From Blautia schinkii DSM 10518 (GTDB lineage Bacteria; Bacillota; Clostridia; Lachnospirales; Lachnospiraceae), in the NCBI GenBank assembly GCA_000702025.1, contig KL370851.1, positions 345,890 through 409,889 of the forward strand: a stretch of DNA of 64,000 bases, written 5' to 3'. The notes under the pieces are model-generated. The model was not told the DNA's origin. It made no database searches and saw only the letters and a list, made by a program, of their open reading frames with translations. This document shows positions 43,948 to 52,384 of this stretch, one piece after another; position 1 is the stretch's first letter, and each line of letters begins with the position of its first letter. A program made the position numbers and the translations under genes.

Positions 43948-44218
43948 ATTTTTTCTCCAATTCAATATTTTCACGCAAAGCAATATCATTCAACACCTTG
44001 TCCTGATGTGCTTCAATGGCTAATAAGATTAGCAAAACAGCGAATACCGATCCTGCCAAAAACAAAGTAATTGAAGAAAGCCAATGCCACCCTGCCGCCC
44101 ACAATAAAATACCAGTTACAAATAATACTCCAATGAGTTTCATCATGATAAGCCCCGGTTCAAGCATATTCAGTTTATATTTATAGTGGTTATCATAGTA
44201 CATGTTCTTATGTTTCAT
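43934..44218 (-). CDS. Small membrane protein in the TetR operon
   Basis: 94 residues from the ATG after GGGAGG, overlapping the TetR gene by 11 bp. Two membrane helices (GLIMMKLIGVLFVTGILLWA and SITLFLAGSVFAVLLILLAI) are flanked by a basic N-terminal and a charged C-terminal part. No family is recognised. Tight overlaps on both sides mean it is made together with the regulator and the acyltransferase. Confidence 0.8.
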   Translation of the reverse strand: MKHKNMYYDNHYKYKLNMLEPGLIMMKLIGVLFVTGILLWAAGWHWLSSITLFLAGSVFAVLLILLAIEAHQDKVLNDIALRENIELEKKYGIS

Positions 44219-44759
44219 TTGCCGAACCTCCCTTGTTTTCATTGTGATATAATTTGAAACTGGCACATGCTTCTATAAGTAACTGCTTTATTTCTTCGGT
44301 TGAAATGTTGGTTGTGTTTGTAGAAACAATCGTTGCTATACCATGCGTAAATATCCATGTTTTCACAAAAACGTCCGGTTCAATCGGAACAGGAACATGT
44401 TTTGCCAAATCGTAAAGGCTCTCAAGTCTTGCTCCACTATCTGACATACATAGAAGATGAAACAGATTTTTTTCATTTTGAGCCAGTTCCACATACTTTA
44501 GTCCCATGCTTAAAAAAAATGGCACTTCTGTATCAGAAGGCTGTTGTAGCATGGTTTCTTCAAAGAGTTTCTGAGTTTTTTTATAAACCTCTTTCTTTAG
44601 TTCTTCCATATTGCGAAAAGTATGAAACACTGGTTGAGTAGAGCAATTTAATTCACTAGCAAGCAAACGTGCGGTTACTTTTTCAAAACCATATACTTTT
44701 GTCAACTCAAAAGCTTTTTCAATAATAGTTTCTCTGGGTATCTTAACCTTTGGCGGCAT
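44208..44759 (-). CDS. TetR/AcrR-family regulator
   Basis: 183 residues from the ATG after AAGGAGGATTTT; a TTG six codons earlier is less likely. The N-terminal helix-turn-helix covers ETIIEKAFELTKVYGFEKVT to NMEELKKEVY. The C-terminal ligand domain is not assignable. It heads an operon with the membrane protein and acyltransferase, and a palindrome overlaps its promoter, so it probably represses itself and both genes. Confidence 0.88.
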   Translation of the reverse strand: MPPKVKIPRETIIEKAFELTKVYGFEKVTARLLASELNCSTQPVFHTFRNMEELKKEVYKKTQKLFEETMLQQPSDTEVPFFLSMGLKYVELAQNEKNLFHLLCMSDSGARLESLYDLAKHVPVPIEPDVFVKTWIFTHGIATIVSTNTTNISTEEIKQLLIEACASFKLYHNENKGGSANET

Positions 44760-44775
44760 AAAATCCTCCTTTTTC

Positions 44776-44829
44776 AATAACTAAGATATATATCAATGTT
44801 ATTATATGCTACACAAAGAATTTTGTCAA
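44776..44829 (-). promoter_or_regulatory. Consensus promoter with palindromic operator for the TetR operon
   Basis: On the minus strand TTGACA (44829-44824) and TATAAT (44806-44801) have a 17-bp spacer. A 28-bp imperfect palindrome (44776-44803), AATAAC...GATATATATC...GTTATT, begins at the -10 box and extends downstream, as expected for a TetR operator. Confidence 0.8.
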
Positions 44830-44986
44830 TTCCTGCAGTTCATATTAGGAAAAGCTTTGCATCCCATATCTCTTGAAATAATCCCCGCCCATCCACAATC
44901 CCCGGCCCATTTAGCTTCGCCAACCACCCCGGCCAGACCTGCCCCAAACGACAGCCTCCCTTCCTATATAACTTCGGCAATCTTCA
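44830..44986. other. Intergenic stretch, no gene
   Basis: C-rich region between the TetR promoter and the reversed hairpin repeat. No convincing ORF or promoter is seen. Confidence 0.35.
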
Positions 44987-45045
44987 AAAAAAGCCCGAAG
45001 GGTGTGCAGAGGGACCGGGGCTTGGGTCCCTTTGCGATTTTATAA
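44987..45045 (-). repeat. Short hairpin repeat, copy B (reversed)
   Basis: Reverse orientation of copies A and C. The stem is GCAGAGGGACC against GGTCCCTTTGC. The central T/A pair of copies A and C is A/T here, so the stem is kept by a compensating change. It lies between divergent promoters. Confidence 0.78.
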
Positions 45046-45110
45046 CAAAAATTTTTTGTGCGGGAAAAATTTTTTCAGGTTAAAAATTTAACAAAAATGT
45101 CTTAAAAGTA

Positions 45111-45139
45111 TTGAAAAATTCTGTAAAAAAAGGTACAAT
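45111..45139 (+). promoter_or_regulatory. Promoter of the decarboxylase operon
   Basis: TTGAAA (45111-45116), 17-bp spacer and TACAAT (45134-45139), in an A/T-rich tract 64 bp before the first start codon. Confidence 0.75.
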
Positions 45140-45202
45140 TAGAATCGGCTAAATTTTTGGTTATACTTTTTAAATTCTTATAAAAATGGAGGGCAAACAA
45201 GA

Positions 45203-46639
45203 ATGAGTAACGCAACACAAAGCTTAGCAGGCACAAGAATCACTTCTTTGCTTGACGCGAACAGTTTTGTTGAAATCGGACAAAGTGTAACAGCCAGAAC
45301 CACAGATTTCAACATGACTGAAATGAAGGCACCTTCTGATGGAGTCATTACCGGATATGGTGTCATTGATGGGAATCTGGTATATGTATACAGCCAGGAC
45401 GCTTCTGTTTTAAACGGAACTGTAGGCGAGATGCATGCCAGAAAAATTTCTAAATTATACGATCTGGCAATGAAAACAGGTGCTCCTGTGATCGGACTGG
45501 TTGATTGTGCCGGACTTCGCCTTCAGGAAGCTACAGACGCGCTGGAAGCATTCGGTGAGATTTATTTCAAACAGACTCTGGCTTCCGGTATGATTCCACA
45601 GATTACAGGCATATTCGGTACCTGCGGCGGCGGTATGGCTGTGATTCCGGCTCTGACTGATTTCACATTCATCGAAGCAAAAAAAGGCAAAATGTTCATC
45701 AACACCCCCAATGCACTGGAAGGCAACCACGTATCTAAATGCGATACAGCTGACGCGAAATTCCAGAGCGAGGAGACAGGCCTTATTGATGCAGTCGGAA
45801 CAGAGGATGAGATTCTGGGACAGATCCGTGAGCTCGTAAGCCTGCTTCCTTCTAATTTTGAGGACAATGATTCCTTTGACGAGTGCACAGACGACCTGAA
45901 CCGCGTATGCGAGAACCTGGAAAACTGTGTAGGCGACACTGCCATTGCACTTTCCCAGATTGCTGACAACGGACAGTTCTTTGAGACAAAAACAGCTTAC
46001 GGAAAAGACGTGGTAACAGGTTTCCTTCGTCTGAACGGTGCTACTGTGGGTGCAGTTGCCAACAGAACCGAAATATATGATGCAGAAGGCAATAAGACAG
46101 AAGAGTTTGACGGAAGCCTTTCTGCAAGGGGAGCAAGAAAAGCAGCAGATTTTGTGAAATTCTGTGACGCTTTCGATATCCCGGTACTTACTCTTACAAA
46201 TGTGACAGGATTTAAGGCTACACTCTGCAATGAGAAAATGATGGCGAAATCCGTGGGCGAGATGGTACATGCATTTGCCAGCGCTACCGTTCCTAAGGTA
46301 AATGTGATCATCGGCAAGGCATACGGAAATGCTTATGTAGCTATGAACAGCAAGGCTTTGGGCGCAGACATGGTTTACGCATGGGAGAACGCAGAAATCG
46401 GCATGATGGACGCTTCCCTGGCTGCAAAGATCATGTATGCCGGCGCAGATGCCAAGACCTTAAGCGAAAAAGCAGCCGAGTACAGGCAGCTTCAGTCCGG
46501 TGTGGCTTCCGCAGCAGCGAGAGGCTATGTGGACACAGTGATCAGTCCTGCTGACACCAGAAAATATGTGATCGGTGCATTTGAAATGCTGTTCACAAAA
46601 AGGGAAGAACGTCCGGCTAAGAAACACGGCACGGTCTAA
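45203..46639 (+). CDS. Acyl-CoA carboxyltransferase (methylmalonyl-CoA decarboxylase alpha-like)
   Basis: 478 residues with the two crotonase-like halves of biotin-dependent carboxyltransferases. Seen are VIGLVDCAGLRLQEATDALE and GIFGTCGGGMAVIPAL in the N-half, and ALTLTNV-type FDIPVLTLTNVTGF with VIIGKAYGNAYVAMNSK in the C-half. It would move carboxyl from an acyl-CoA (malonyl- or methylmalonyl-CoA) to biotin, or back. The Cys that replaces a common Thr in DCAG is notable but of unknown effect. GGAGGG precedes the ATG. First gene of a five-gene operon. Confidence 0.88.
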   Translation: MSNATQSLAGTRITSLLDANSFVEIGQSVTARTTDFNMTEMKAPSDGVITGYGVIDGNLVYVYSQDASVLNGTVGEMHARKISKLYDLAMKTGAPVIGLVDCAGLRLQEATDALEAFGEIYFKQTLASGMIPQITGIFGTCGGGMAVIPALTDFTFIEAKKGKMFINTPNALEGNHVSKCDTADAKFQSEETGLIDAVGTEDEILGQIRELVSLLPSNFEDNDSFDECTDDLNRVCENLENCVGDTAIALSQIADNGQFFETKTAYGKDVVTGFLRLNGATVGAVANRTEIYDAEGNKTEEFDGSLSARGARKAADFVKFCDAFDIPVLTLTNVTGFKATLCNEKMMAKSVGEMVHAFASATVPKVNVIIGKAYGNAYVAMNSKALGADMVYAWENAEIGMMDASLAAKIMYAGADAKTLSEKAAEYRQLQSGVASAAARGYVDTVISPADTRKYVIGAFEMLFTKREERPAKKHGTV

Positions 46640-46653
46640 GCGAGGTGGAGCAT

Positions 46654-47400
46654 ATGAAGCAGATTTTCAAGAAAATATCCTCTGTCTGCATGGCGCTTCT
46701 CTGTGTGGCTGCCTTAACAGTGGTCACAGCAGGCGTGGTCAGCGCGGACAGTGAAATCGACGAGACGCTTAAGCAGAATATAATCATGACGGCTGAGCAG
46801 CTCACAGAGACGATCATCCCACTTTCCGAAGAGGAAATTGATGGTTATAAGAGTGCTGGAGACAGCTTTACCATAGGAGCAATGGACTCCTGGACCAGCG
46901 CAAAAGAGGAACTGGGTGACAAGAAAGACGAACAGGACGGCGAGACAGAGGTCACCTTCGGAAGCGGACAGTATACAGCTACCGTTCCGGTATCTTTCGA
47001 AAAAGCCGACGCGAACTTTGTATATGTGTTCGAGGAGAATGGAACTCCTGTTTCCATGAGCGTTGACGTTCAGTATCCACTGTCTGTTACTCTGGAGAGA
47101 GCCGGGTTAAACACCCTGATGGGTCTGGGAACCGTATTTATCATGCTGATCTTCCTGAGCTTTGTGATTTATCTTTTCAAATTTATCCCAGGGTTTGTGG
47201 AAGGAAAGAAAAAAGAAGCTTCTTTACCGGAAACTCCGGCACCTGCAGCAGCTTCGATTGCTGCTCCGGTAGTGGAGGAAGTAACAGATGACACAGAATT
47301 GATCGCAGTTATCGCAGCAGCAATTGCAGCTTCTGAAGGAACCAGCACCGACGGATTCGTTGTTCGTTCCATTCGTAAAATAAATCGTAAAAAAAGGTAA
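46654..47400 (+). CDS. oadG: OadG-like gamma subunit with large extracytoplasmic domain
   Basis: 248 residues from the ATG after GAGGTGGAG. A signal-type segment (CMALLCVAALTVVTAGVVS) is followed by about 120 residues outside the membrane, one helix (LMGLGTVFIMLIFLSFVIYL) and an Ala/Pro-rich cytoplasmic tail with a basic end. The helix and tail match OadG, which assembles sodium-pump decarboxylases. Usual OadG is only about 80-90 residues, so the outer domain is an addition whose role is unknown. Confidence 0.85.
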   Translation: MKQIFKKISSVCMALLCVAALTVVTAGVVSADSEIDETLKQNIIMTAEQLTETIIPLSEEEIDGYKSAGDSFTIGAMDSWTSAKEELGDKKDEQDGETEVTFGSGQYTATVPVSFEKADANFVYVFEENGTPVSMSVDVQYPLSVTLERAGLNTLMGLGTVFIMLIFLSFVIYLFKFIPGFVEGKKKEASLPETPAPAAASIAAPVVEEVTDDTELIAVIAAAIAASEGTSTDGFVVRSIRKINRKKR

Positions 47401-47422
47401 ATGACATTAGGAGGATTATAAA

Positions 47423-47794
47423 ATGAAAAGTTATACAATTACTGTAAACGGAACCGCATATGAAGTTACTGTAGAAGAAACCGGCAGTGTTTCCGCACCT
47501 GCAGCAGCCGCACCAAAAGCAGCTCCCAAGGCTGCACCGAAAGCAGCTCCTAAGGCTGCCGCTCCCGCAGCAGGCGCAGGCGCTGTTAAAGTGACCGCTT
47601 CCGTACCCGGAAAAGTAGTTAAAGTCGTGGCTTCTGCCGGACAGGCTGTTAAATCCGGTGATAATGTAGTGATTCTGGAATCCATGAAAATGGAAATCCC
47701 TGTAGTAGCTCCTCAGGACGGCACCATTGCCAGCATTGACGTTGCTGAAGGTGCCTCTGTAGAAAACGGAGATACCTTAGCAACTATGAACTAG
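47423..47794 (+). CDS. Biotin carboxyl carrier protein
   Basis: 123 residues. A short N-terminal domain (MKSYTITVNGTAYEVTVEE) and an Ala/Pro/Lys linker (PKAAPKAAPK) precede the biotinyl domain, with biotin on Lys89 in ESMKMEIP. It carries CO2 between the carboxyltransferases and the membrane pump. GGAGG precedes the ATG. It sits between oadG and oadB, so it probably serves both the CoA-type and oxaloacetate-type transferases. Confidence 0.95.
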   Translation: MKSYTITVNGTAYEVTVEETGSVSAPAAAAPKAAPKAAPKAAPKAAAPAAGAGAVKVTASVPGKVVKVVASAGQAVKSGDNVVILESMKMEIPVVAPQDGTIASIDVAEGASVENGDTLATMN

Positions 47795-47810
47795 GACGGG
47801 AGGTAGTCAA

Positions 47811-48959
47811 ATGTCTTATGTAATAGATACCGTGTCCAACCTGATTCATCAGACTGCATTCTTCAATCTGACCTGGGGCAATTACCTGATGATCGTAGTG
47901 GCATGTGTGTTCTTATATCTTGCGATTAAGCATGGGTTTGAACCGCTGCTACTGGTGCCGATCGCATTTGGTATGTTGTTGGTAAATATTTACCCGGATA
48001 TCATGCTCCGTATTGAAGATTCTTCCAGTGGCGTGGGTGGACTTTTACATTACTTCTATTTATTAGATGAGTGGAGTATTTTACCCTCCCTTATCTTCAT
48101 GGGTGTAGGCGCGATGACAGACTTCGGTCCGCTGATCGCCAACCCTAAGAGCTTTTTGATGGGTGCAGCTGCACAGCTTGGTATTTACATTGCGTACTTC
48201 CTGGCTATTTTCCTCGGCTTCAACGGAAAAGCAGCAGCAGCAATCTCCATCATCGGCGGTGCTGACGGACCGACCTCCATCTTCCTGGCAGGTAAGCTCG
48301 GACAGACTGCTCTCATGGGACCGATCGCGGTGGCGGCATATTCCTATATGTCCCTCGTTCCCATTATCCAGCCGCCGATCATGAAAGCGTTCACCACAGA
48401 GAAAGAACGTAAGATTAAAATGGAGCAGCTTCGTCCTGTTTCCAAATTAGAGAAAATTTTATTCCCGATCGTTATCACGATCGTGGTCTGCCTGATTCTT
48501 CCGACAACAGCTCCGCTTATCGGTATGCTGATGCTTGGTAACCTGTTCAGAGAGTCCGGTGTTGTAAAACAGCTCACCGAGACGGCGTCCAACGCGCTGA
48601 TGTACATCGTAGTTATCCTCCTGGGTACCTCCGTAGGTGCATCCACCAGCGCGGAGGCATTCCTTAACCTGAACACATTAAAGATCGTTGTATTAGGTCT
48701 TGTGGCCTTTGCCTGCGGTACTTTCGGCGGTGTTATGCTGGGCAAGCTGATGTGCAAGCTGTCCGGAGGCAAGATCAATCCGCTGATCGGCTCTGCCGGC
48801 GTGTCCGCGGTTCCTATGGCTGCCCGTGTTTCCCAGAAGGTGGGAGCTGAGGCAGACCCGACGAACTTCCTGCTGATGCACGCAATGGGACCAAACGTTG
48901 CCGGTGTTATCGGTACGGCCGTAGCAGCCGGAACCTTCATGGCTATCTTTGGCGTTTAA
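47811..48959 (+). CDS. oadB: Sodium-pumping decarboxylase beta subunit
   Basis: 382 residues, about 9-11 membrane segments. It removes CO2 from carboxybiotin and moves sodium out. Conserved text: IGVGAMTDFGPLIANP-like (FMGVGAMTDFGPLIANPKS), IGGADGPTSIFLAGKL and the C-terminal MAARVSQKVGAEADPTNFLL. The membrane Asp in GADGPTS and the Asn/Ser network near the C-terminus are present. GGGAGGTAGTCAA precedes the ATG. Confidence 0.95.
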   Translation: MSYVIDTVSNLIHQTAFFNLTWGNYLMIVVACVFLYLAIKHGFEPLLLVPIAFGMLLVNIYPDIMLRIEDSSSGVGGLLHYFYLLDEWSILPSLIFMGVGAMTDFGPLIANPKSFLMGAAAQLGIYIAYFLAIFLGFNGKAAAAISIIGGADGPTSIFLAGKLGQTALMGPIAVAAYSYMSLVPIIQPPIMKAFTTEKERKIKMEQLRPVSKLEKILFPIVITIVVCLILPTTAPLIGMLMLGNLFRESGVVKQLTETASNALMYIVVILLGTSVGASTSAEAFLNLNTLKIVVLGLVAFACGTFGGVMLGKLMCKLSGGKINPLIGSAGVSAVPMAARVSQKVGAEADPTNFLLMHAMGPNVAGVIGTAVAAGTFMAIFGV

Positions 48960-48986
48960 GCGAATAAAAATATAAGGAGAAAAATT

Positions 48987-50399
48987 ATGGCAGAATTAGA
49001 AAAAAAACCTGTAAAAATAGTGGAAACCATTCTGCGTGATGCCCATCAGTCCCTCATCGCGACTCGTATGAGCACCGAGCAGATGCTTCCGATTGTAGAT
49101 AAACTCGACAAAGTCGGCTACCATGCAGTAGAGTGCTGGGGCGGAGCTACCTTTGATGCTTCCTTACGTTTCCTCAAGGAAGACCCGTGGGAAAGACTTC
49201 GTAAGTTACGCGACGGCTTCAAAAACACGAAGCTCCAGATGTTATTCCGCGGACAGAATATCCTTGGATATCGTCCGTACGCAGATGACGTGGTAGAATA
49301 CTTTGTACAGAAATCAGCAGCCAATGGTATTGACATCATCCGTATCTTTGACTGTCTGAACGACCTGCGTAACCTGCAGACAGCAGTTACCGCATCCAAC
49401 AAAGAAAAAGTACATGCACAGGTTGCTCTTTCCTATACATTAGGAGATGCTTACACTCTGGAATACTGGACAAACATTGCAAAGCGCATCGAGGAGATGG
49501 GTGCTGACTCTATCTGTATCAAGGATATGGCCGGACTTCTGCTTCCGTATGAGGCGACTGAGCTTGTTGGCGCTCTGAAGTCCGCAGTTAAGATTCCGAT
49601 CGACCTGCATACGCACTACACCTCCGGTGTGGCTTCCATGACATACTTAAAGGCTGTTGAGGCCGGCGTTGATATCATTGATACCGCTATGTCCCCATTT
49701 GCTCTGGGAACCTCCCAGCCGGCAACTGAGGTTATGGTAGAGACCTTCAAGGGCACACCGTACGACACAGGCTTTGACCAGCAGCTTCTTGCTGAAATCG
49801 CTGACTACTTCCGTCCGATGCGTGACGAAGCGCTTGACAAAGGTCTGCTCAATCCGAAGAACCTTGGCGTTAACATCAAGACCTTACTGTATCAGGTACC
49901 GGGCGGTATGCTCTCCAACCTGACCTCACAGTTAAAGGAACAGCACGCAGAGGACAAATTCTACGACGTTCTCGAGGAGGTTCCGCGTGTGCGTAAAGAC
50001 CTCGGCGAGCCGCCGCTTGTTACACCGTCCTCACAGATTGTTGGTACCCAGGCTGTATTCAACGTAATCATGGGCGAGAGATACAAGATGGTTACAAAAG
50101 AGACAAAAGACGTGTTAAGCGGAAAATATGGAGCAACGGTAAAACCGTTCGATCCCGAAGTGCAGAAAAAATGTATCGGCGATACAGAGCCGATCACCTG
50201 CCGTCCTGCAGATCTTCTTGACAATGAGCTGGATAAGCTGGAAAGCGAGATGGCTCAGTACAAGGAGCAGGATGAGGACGTATTATCCTATGCACTGTTC
50301 CCGCAGGTAGCTACCGACTTCTTCAAATATCGTCAGGCTCAGCAGACAAAAGTCGACGAGACAGCAGCAGATACGAAGAACGGAGCATATCCGGTATAG
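48987..50399 (+). CDS. oadA: Oxaloacetate decarboxylase alpha subunit, carboxyltransferase part
   Basis: 470 residues, without the C-terminal biotin domain found in many OadA. The HMGL-like barrel starts with VETILRDAHQSLIATRM, which supplies the metal-binding Asp. It has ECWGGATFDASLRFL and the metal-binding pair His-x-His (DLHTHYTSG). A PYC/OadA domain follows from about residue 300. It transfers CO2 from oxaloacetate to biotin, or reversibly to pyruvate. The lack of a fused biotin domain fits the separate carrier two genes earlier. Last gene of the operon. Confidence 0.93.
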   Translation: MAELEKKPVKIVETILRDAHQSLIATRMSTEQMLPIVDKLDKVGYHAVECWGGATFDASLRFLKEDPWERLRKLRDGFKNTKLQMLFRGQNILGYRPYADDVVEYFVQKSAANGIDIIRIFDCLNDLRNLQTAVTASNKEKVHAQVALSYTLGDAYTLEYWTNIAKRIEEMGADSICIKDMAGLLLPYEATELVGALKSAVKIPIDLHTHYTSGVASMTYLKAVEAGVDIIDTAMSPFALGTSQPATEVMVETFKGTPYDTGFDQQLLAEIADYFRPMRDEALDKGLLNPKNLGVNIKTLLYQVPGGMLSNLTSQLKEQHAEDKFYDVLEEVPRVRKDLGEPPLVTPSSQIVGTQAVFNVIMGERYKMVTKETKDVLSGKYGATVKPFDPEVQKKCIGDTEPITCRPADLLDNELDKLESEMAQYKEQDEDVLSYALFPQVATDFFKYRQAQQTKVDETAADTKNGAYPV

Positions 50400-50407
50400 A
50401 ATTATGT

Positions 50408-50439
50408 GCAAAGGAGCTTGCGTATGCAGGCTCCTTTGC
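50408..50439 (+). terminator. Hairpin after the decarboxylase operon
   Basis: GCAAAGGAGC (50408-50417) pairs perfectly with GCTCCTTTGC (50430-50439). Only a weak T tract follows, so it may be a partial terminator or an attenuator before the next gene, which starts 22 bp later. Confidence 0.65.
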
Positions 50440-50460
50440 TTGAATAAGGATGGTACCTGA

Positions 50461-51690
50461 ATGAGCAGAGTATTGATAATCGGCGGCGGAGCCGCGGGAA
50501 TGATGGCCGGTGTGTACGCAGCGCGGCGCGGCCACCAGACAGAGGTGTTGGAAAAGAACGAGAAACTGGGAAAGAAGCTCTATATCACGGGAAAGGGCCG
50601 CTGCAACGTGACGAATGCGTGCGATACAGAGGAATTGTTTCCTGCAGTGATGAGCAATTCCAAGTTTCTGTACAGTGCATTCTATACCTTTGGGCCTGAG
50701 CATGTGATGGACTTCTTTGAGCAGGCGGGAGTACCCTTAAAAACAGAGCGGGGCAACCGCGTATTTCCAAGCTCAGACCATTCGTCTGATATTATCCGTG
50801 CCCTGGAAAGAGAACTGAAAAAAGCAGGGGCAAGGATTCATCTGCGCACAGAGGTAAAGGCTGTGGAGTCAGACGAAAACGGCGTTACAGGCGTGCGTCT
50901 GGCGGACGGCTCTTTTCTGCCTGGTGATGCGGTGATCGTGGCCTGCGGCGGTCTTTCTTATCCCACCACAGGTTCTACGGGAGATGGATACCGTATCGCA
51001 CAGGAAACAGGCCACAAGGTCACAGAACTGAAACCCTCCCTGGTGCCTTTGAAAACTAAGGAGGACTATATTCCGCTTTTGCAGGGACTGTCACTGAAAA
51101 ACACAGGCCTTACGGTGAAATCCGGAAAAAAAGTGGTGTATAAGGATTTTGGGGAAATGATGTTTACCCACTTTGGTGTCACTGGCCCTATGATCCTCTC
51201 TGCCAGCGCCCATATCGGGCGTTACCTGGAAAAGGGCGAGTTGAACGCTTATCTTGATTTAAAGCCTGCTCTCAGTGCAGAGCAGCTTGATGCAAGAGTG
51301 CTCCGCGAGTTTGAAGCGGGGCAGAATAAGCAGTTTAAAAATGTGATCGGAGTGCTTTTCCCCTCATCCCTTACACCGGTGATGCTGAAACTTGGAGGGA
51401 TTGAGCCGGAGAAGAAAATCCACGAGATTTCACGAGAAGAACGCCTGCATTTTGAACAGCTTATCAAGGCTTTCCCCTTTACCATTACGGGGATGGGAGA
51501 GTTTAAAGAAGCGATCATTACAAGAGGCGGCGTGTCGGTGAAAGACATTCAGCCCCAGACCATGGAATCCAGGAAAGTGAAGAACCTGTATTTCATTGGT
51601 GAGGTGTTGGATCTGGACGCAGTAACCGGAGGCTTTAATCTTCAGATTGCATGGTCCACTGCCTATCTGGCAGCGCAGGCCATCGAATAA
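50461..51690 (+). CDS. NAD(P)/FAD-dependent oxidoreductase (HI0933/BaiN family)
   Basis: 409 residues. The N-terminal dinucleotide-binding motif is IGGGAAGMMAGVYAARRG, followed by KKLYITGKGRCNVTN and LSYPTTGSTGDGY. The C-terminal GEVLDLDAVTGGFNLQIAWS completes the FAD site. Members act on small amines or on bile-acid derivatives, but most are untested. AAGGATGGTACCTGA precedes the ATG. cmk follows 21 bp later and shares the transcript. Confidence 0.9.
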   Translation: MSRVLIIGGGAAGMMAGVYAARRGHQTEVLEKNEKLGKKLYITGKGRCNVTNACDTEELFPAVMSNSKFLYSAFYTFGPEHVMDFFEQAGVPLKTERGNRVFPSSDHSSDIIRALERELKKAGARIHLRTEVKAVESDENGVTGVRLADGSFLPGDAVIVACGGLSYPTTGSTGDGYRIAQETGHKVTELKPSLVPLKTKEDYIPLLQGLSLKNTGLTVKSGKKVVYKDFGEMMFTHFGVTGPMILSASAHIGRYLEKGELNAYLDLKPALSAEQLDARVLREFEAGQNKQFKNVIGVLFPSSLTPVMLKLGGIEPEKKIHEISREERLHFEQLIKAFPFTITGMGEFKEAIITRGGVSVKDIQPQTMESRKVKNLYFIGEVLDLDAVTGGFNLQIAWSTAYLAAQAIE

Positions 51691-51711
51691 CATTTAAGGA
51701 GGAACTGGGAA

Positions 51712-52383
51712 ATGGGATGCAACATTGCCATTGACGGCCCGGCTGGGGCAGGAAAAAGTACCATTGCCAAAAAAGTGGCGGGAGAGTTATCGTTTATTTA
51801 CGTGGACACAGGCGCCATGTACAGAGCGATGGCCTTGTTTCTGCTGAACCGCAAGGTAGACTGCAGTAACGAGGAGGAGATAGGGGAAGTCTGTACACAG
51901 GCTGATATCTCCATCGAATACCGTGACGGAGAGCAGATCGTACTGCTGAACGGTGAGAATGTTAATGCTCATCTGCGCTCCGAGGAGGTGGGCAGGATGG
52001 CTTCCGTAAGCTCCGCGAATCCCAGGGTAAGGGAGCATCTTCTGATGCTTCAGCGCGGTCTGGCCCAAAGCCACGATGTAGTGATGGACGGCCGTGATAT
52101 CGGCACGGTGATTCTTCCCCGGGCCGAGGTTAAAATCTATCTTACCGCCAGTGCGGACACAAGGGCTAAAAGACGTTATCTGGAGCTTTCAGAAAAAGGT
52201 CTGGTCTGCGATTTCGAAGAAATCCGTAAGGATATTGTGGAACGTGATGAGCGCGACATGAACCGCGAGGTATCGCCTCTGAAACAAGCAGAGGATGCGG
52301 TCCTGGTAGATTCCTCCGAGCTTTCCATCGATGCGGTGGTCGCAGAAATCCTGCGTATTTACCATGAAAAGGTGGAATGCTGA
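51712..52383 (+). CDS. cmk: Cytidylate kinase
   Basis: 223 residues. Phosphorylates CMP and dCMP. The P-loop IDGPAGAGKST is at residues 7-17, followed by YVDTGAMYRA and the substrate region with GRDIGTVILP and the lid RAKRRYLELSEKG. AAGGAGGAACTGGGAA precedes the ATG. ispH follows immediately, as in many Firmicutes. Confidence 0.96.
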   Translation: MGCNIAIDGPAGAGKSTIAKKVAGELSFIYVDTGAMYRAMALFLLNRKVDCSNEEEIGEVCTQADISIEYRDGEQIVLLNGENVNAHLRSEEVGRMASVSSANPRVREHLLMLQRGLAQSHDVVMDGRDIGTVILPRAEVKIYLTASADTRAKRRYLELSEKGLVCDFEEIRKDIVERDERDMNREVSPLKQAEDAVLVDSSELSIDAVVAEILRIYHEKVEC

Positions 52384-52384
52384 T

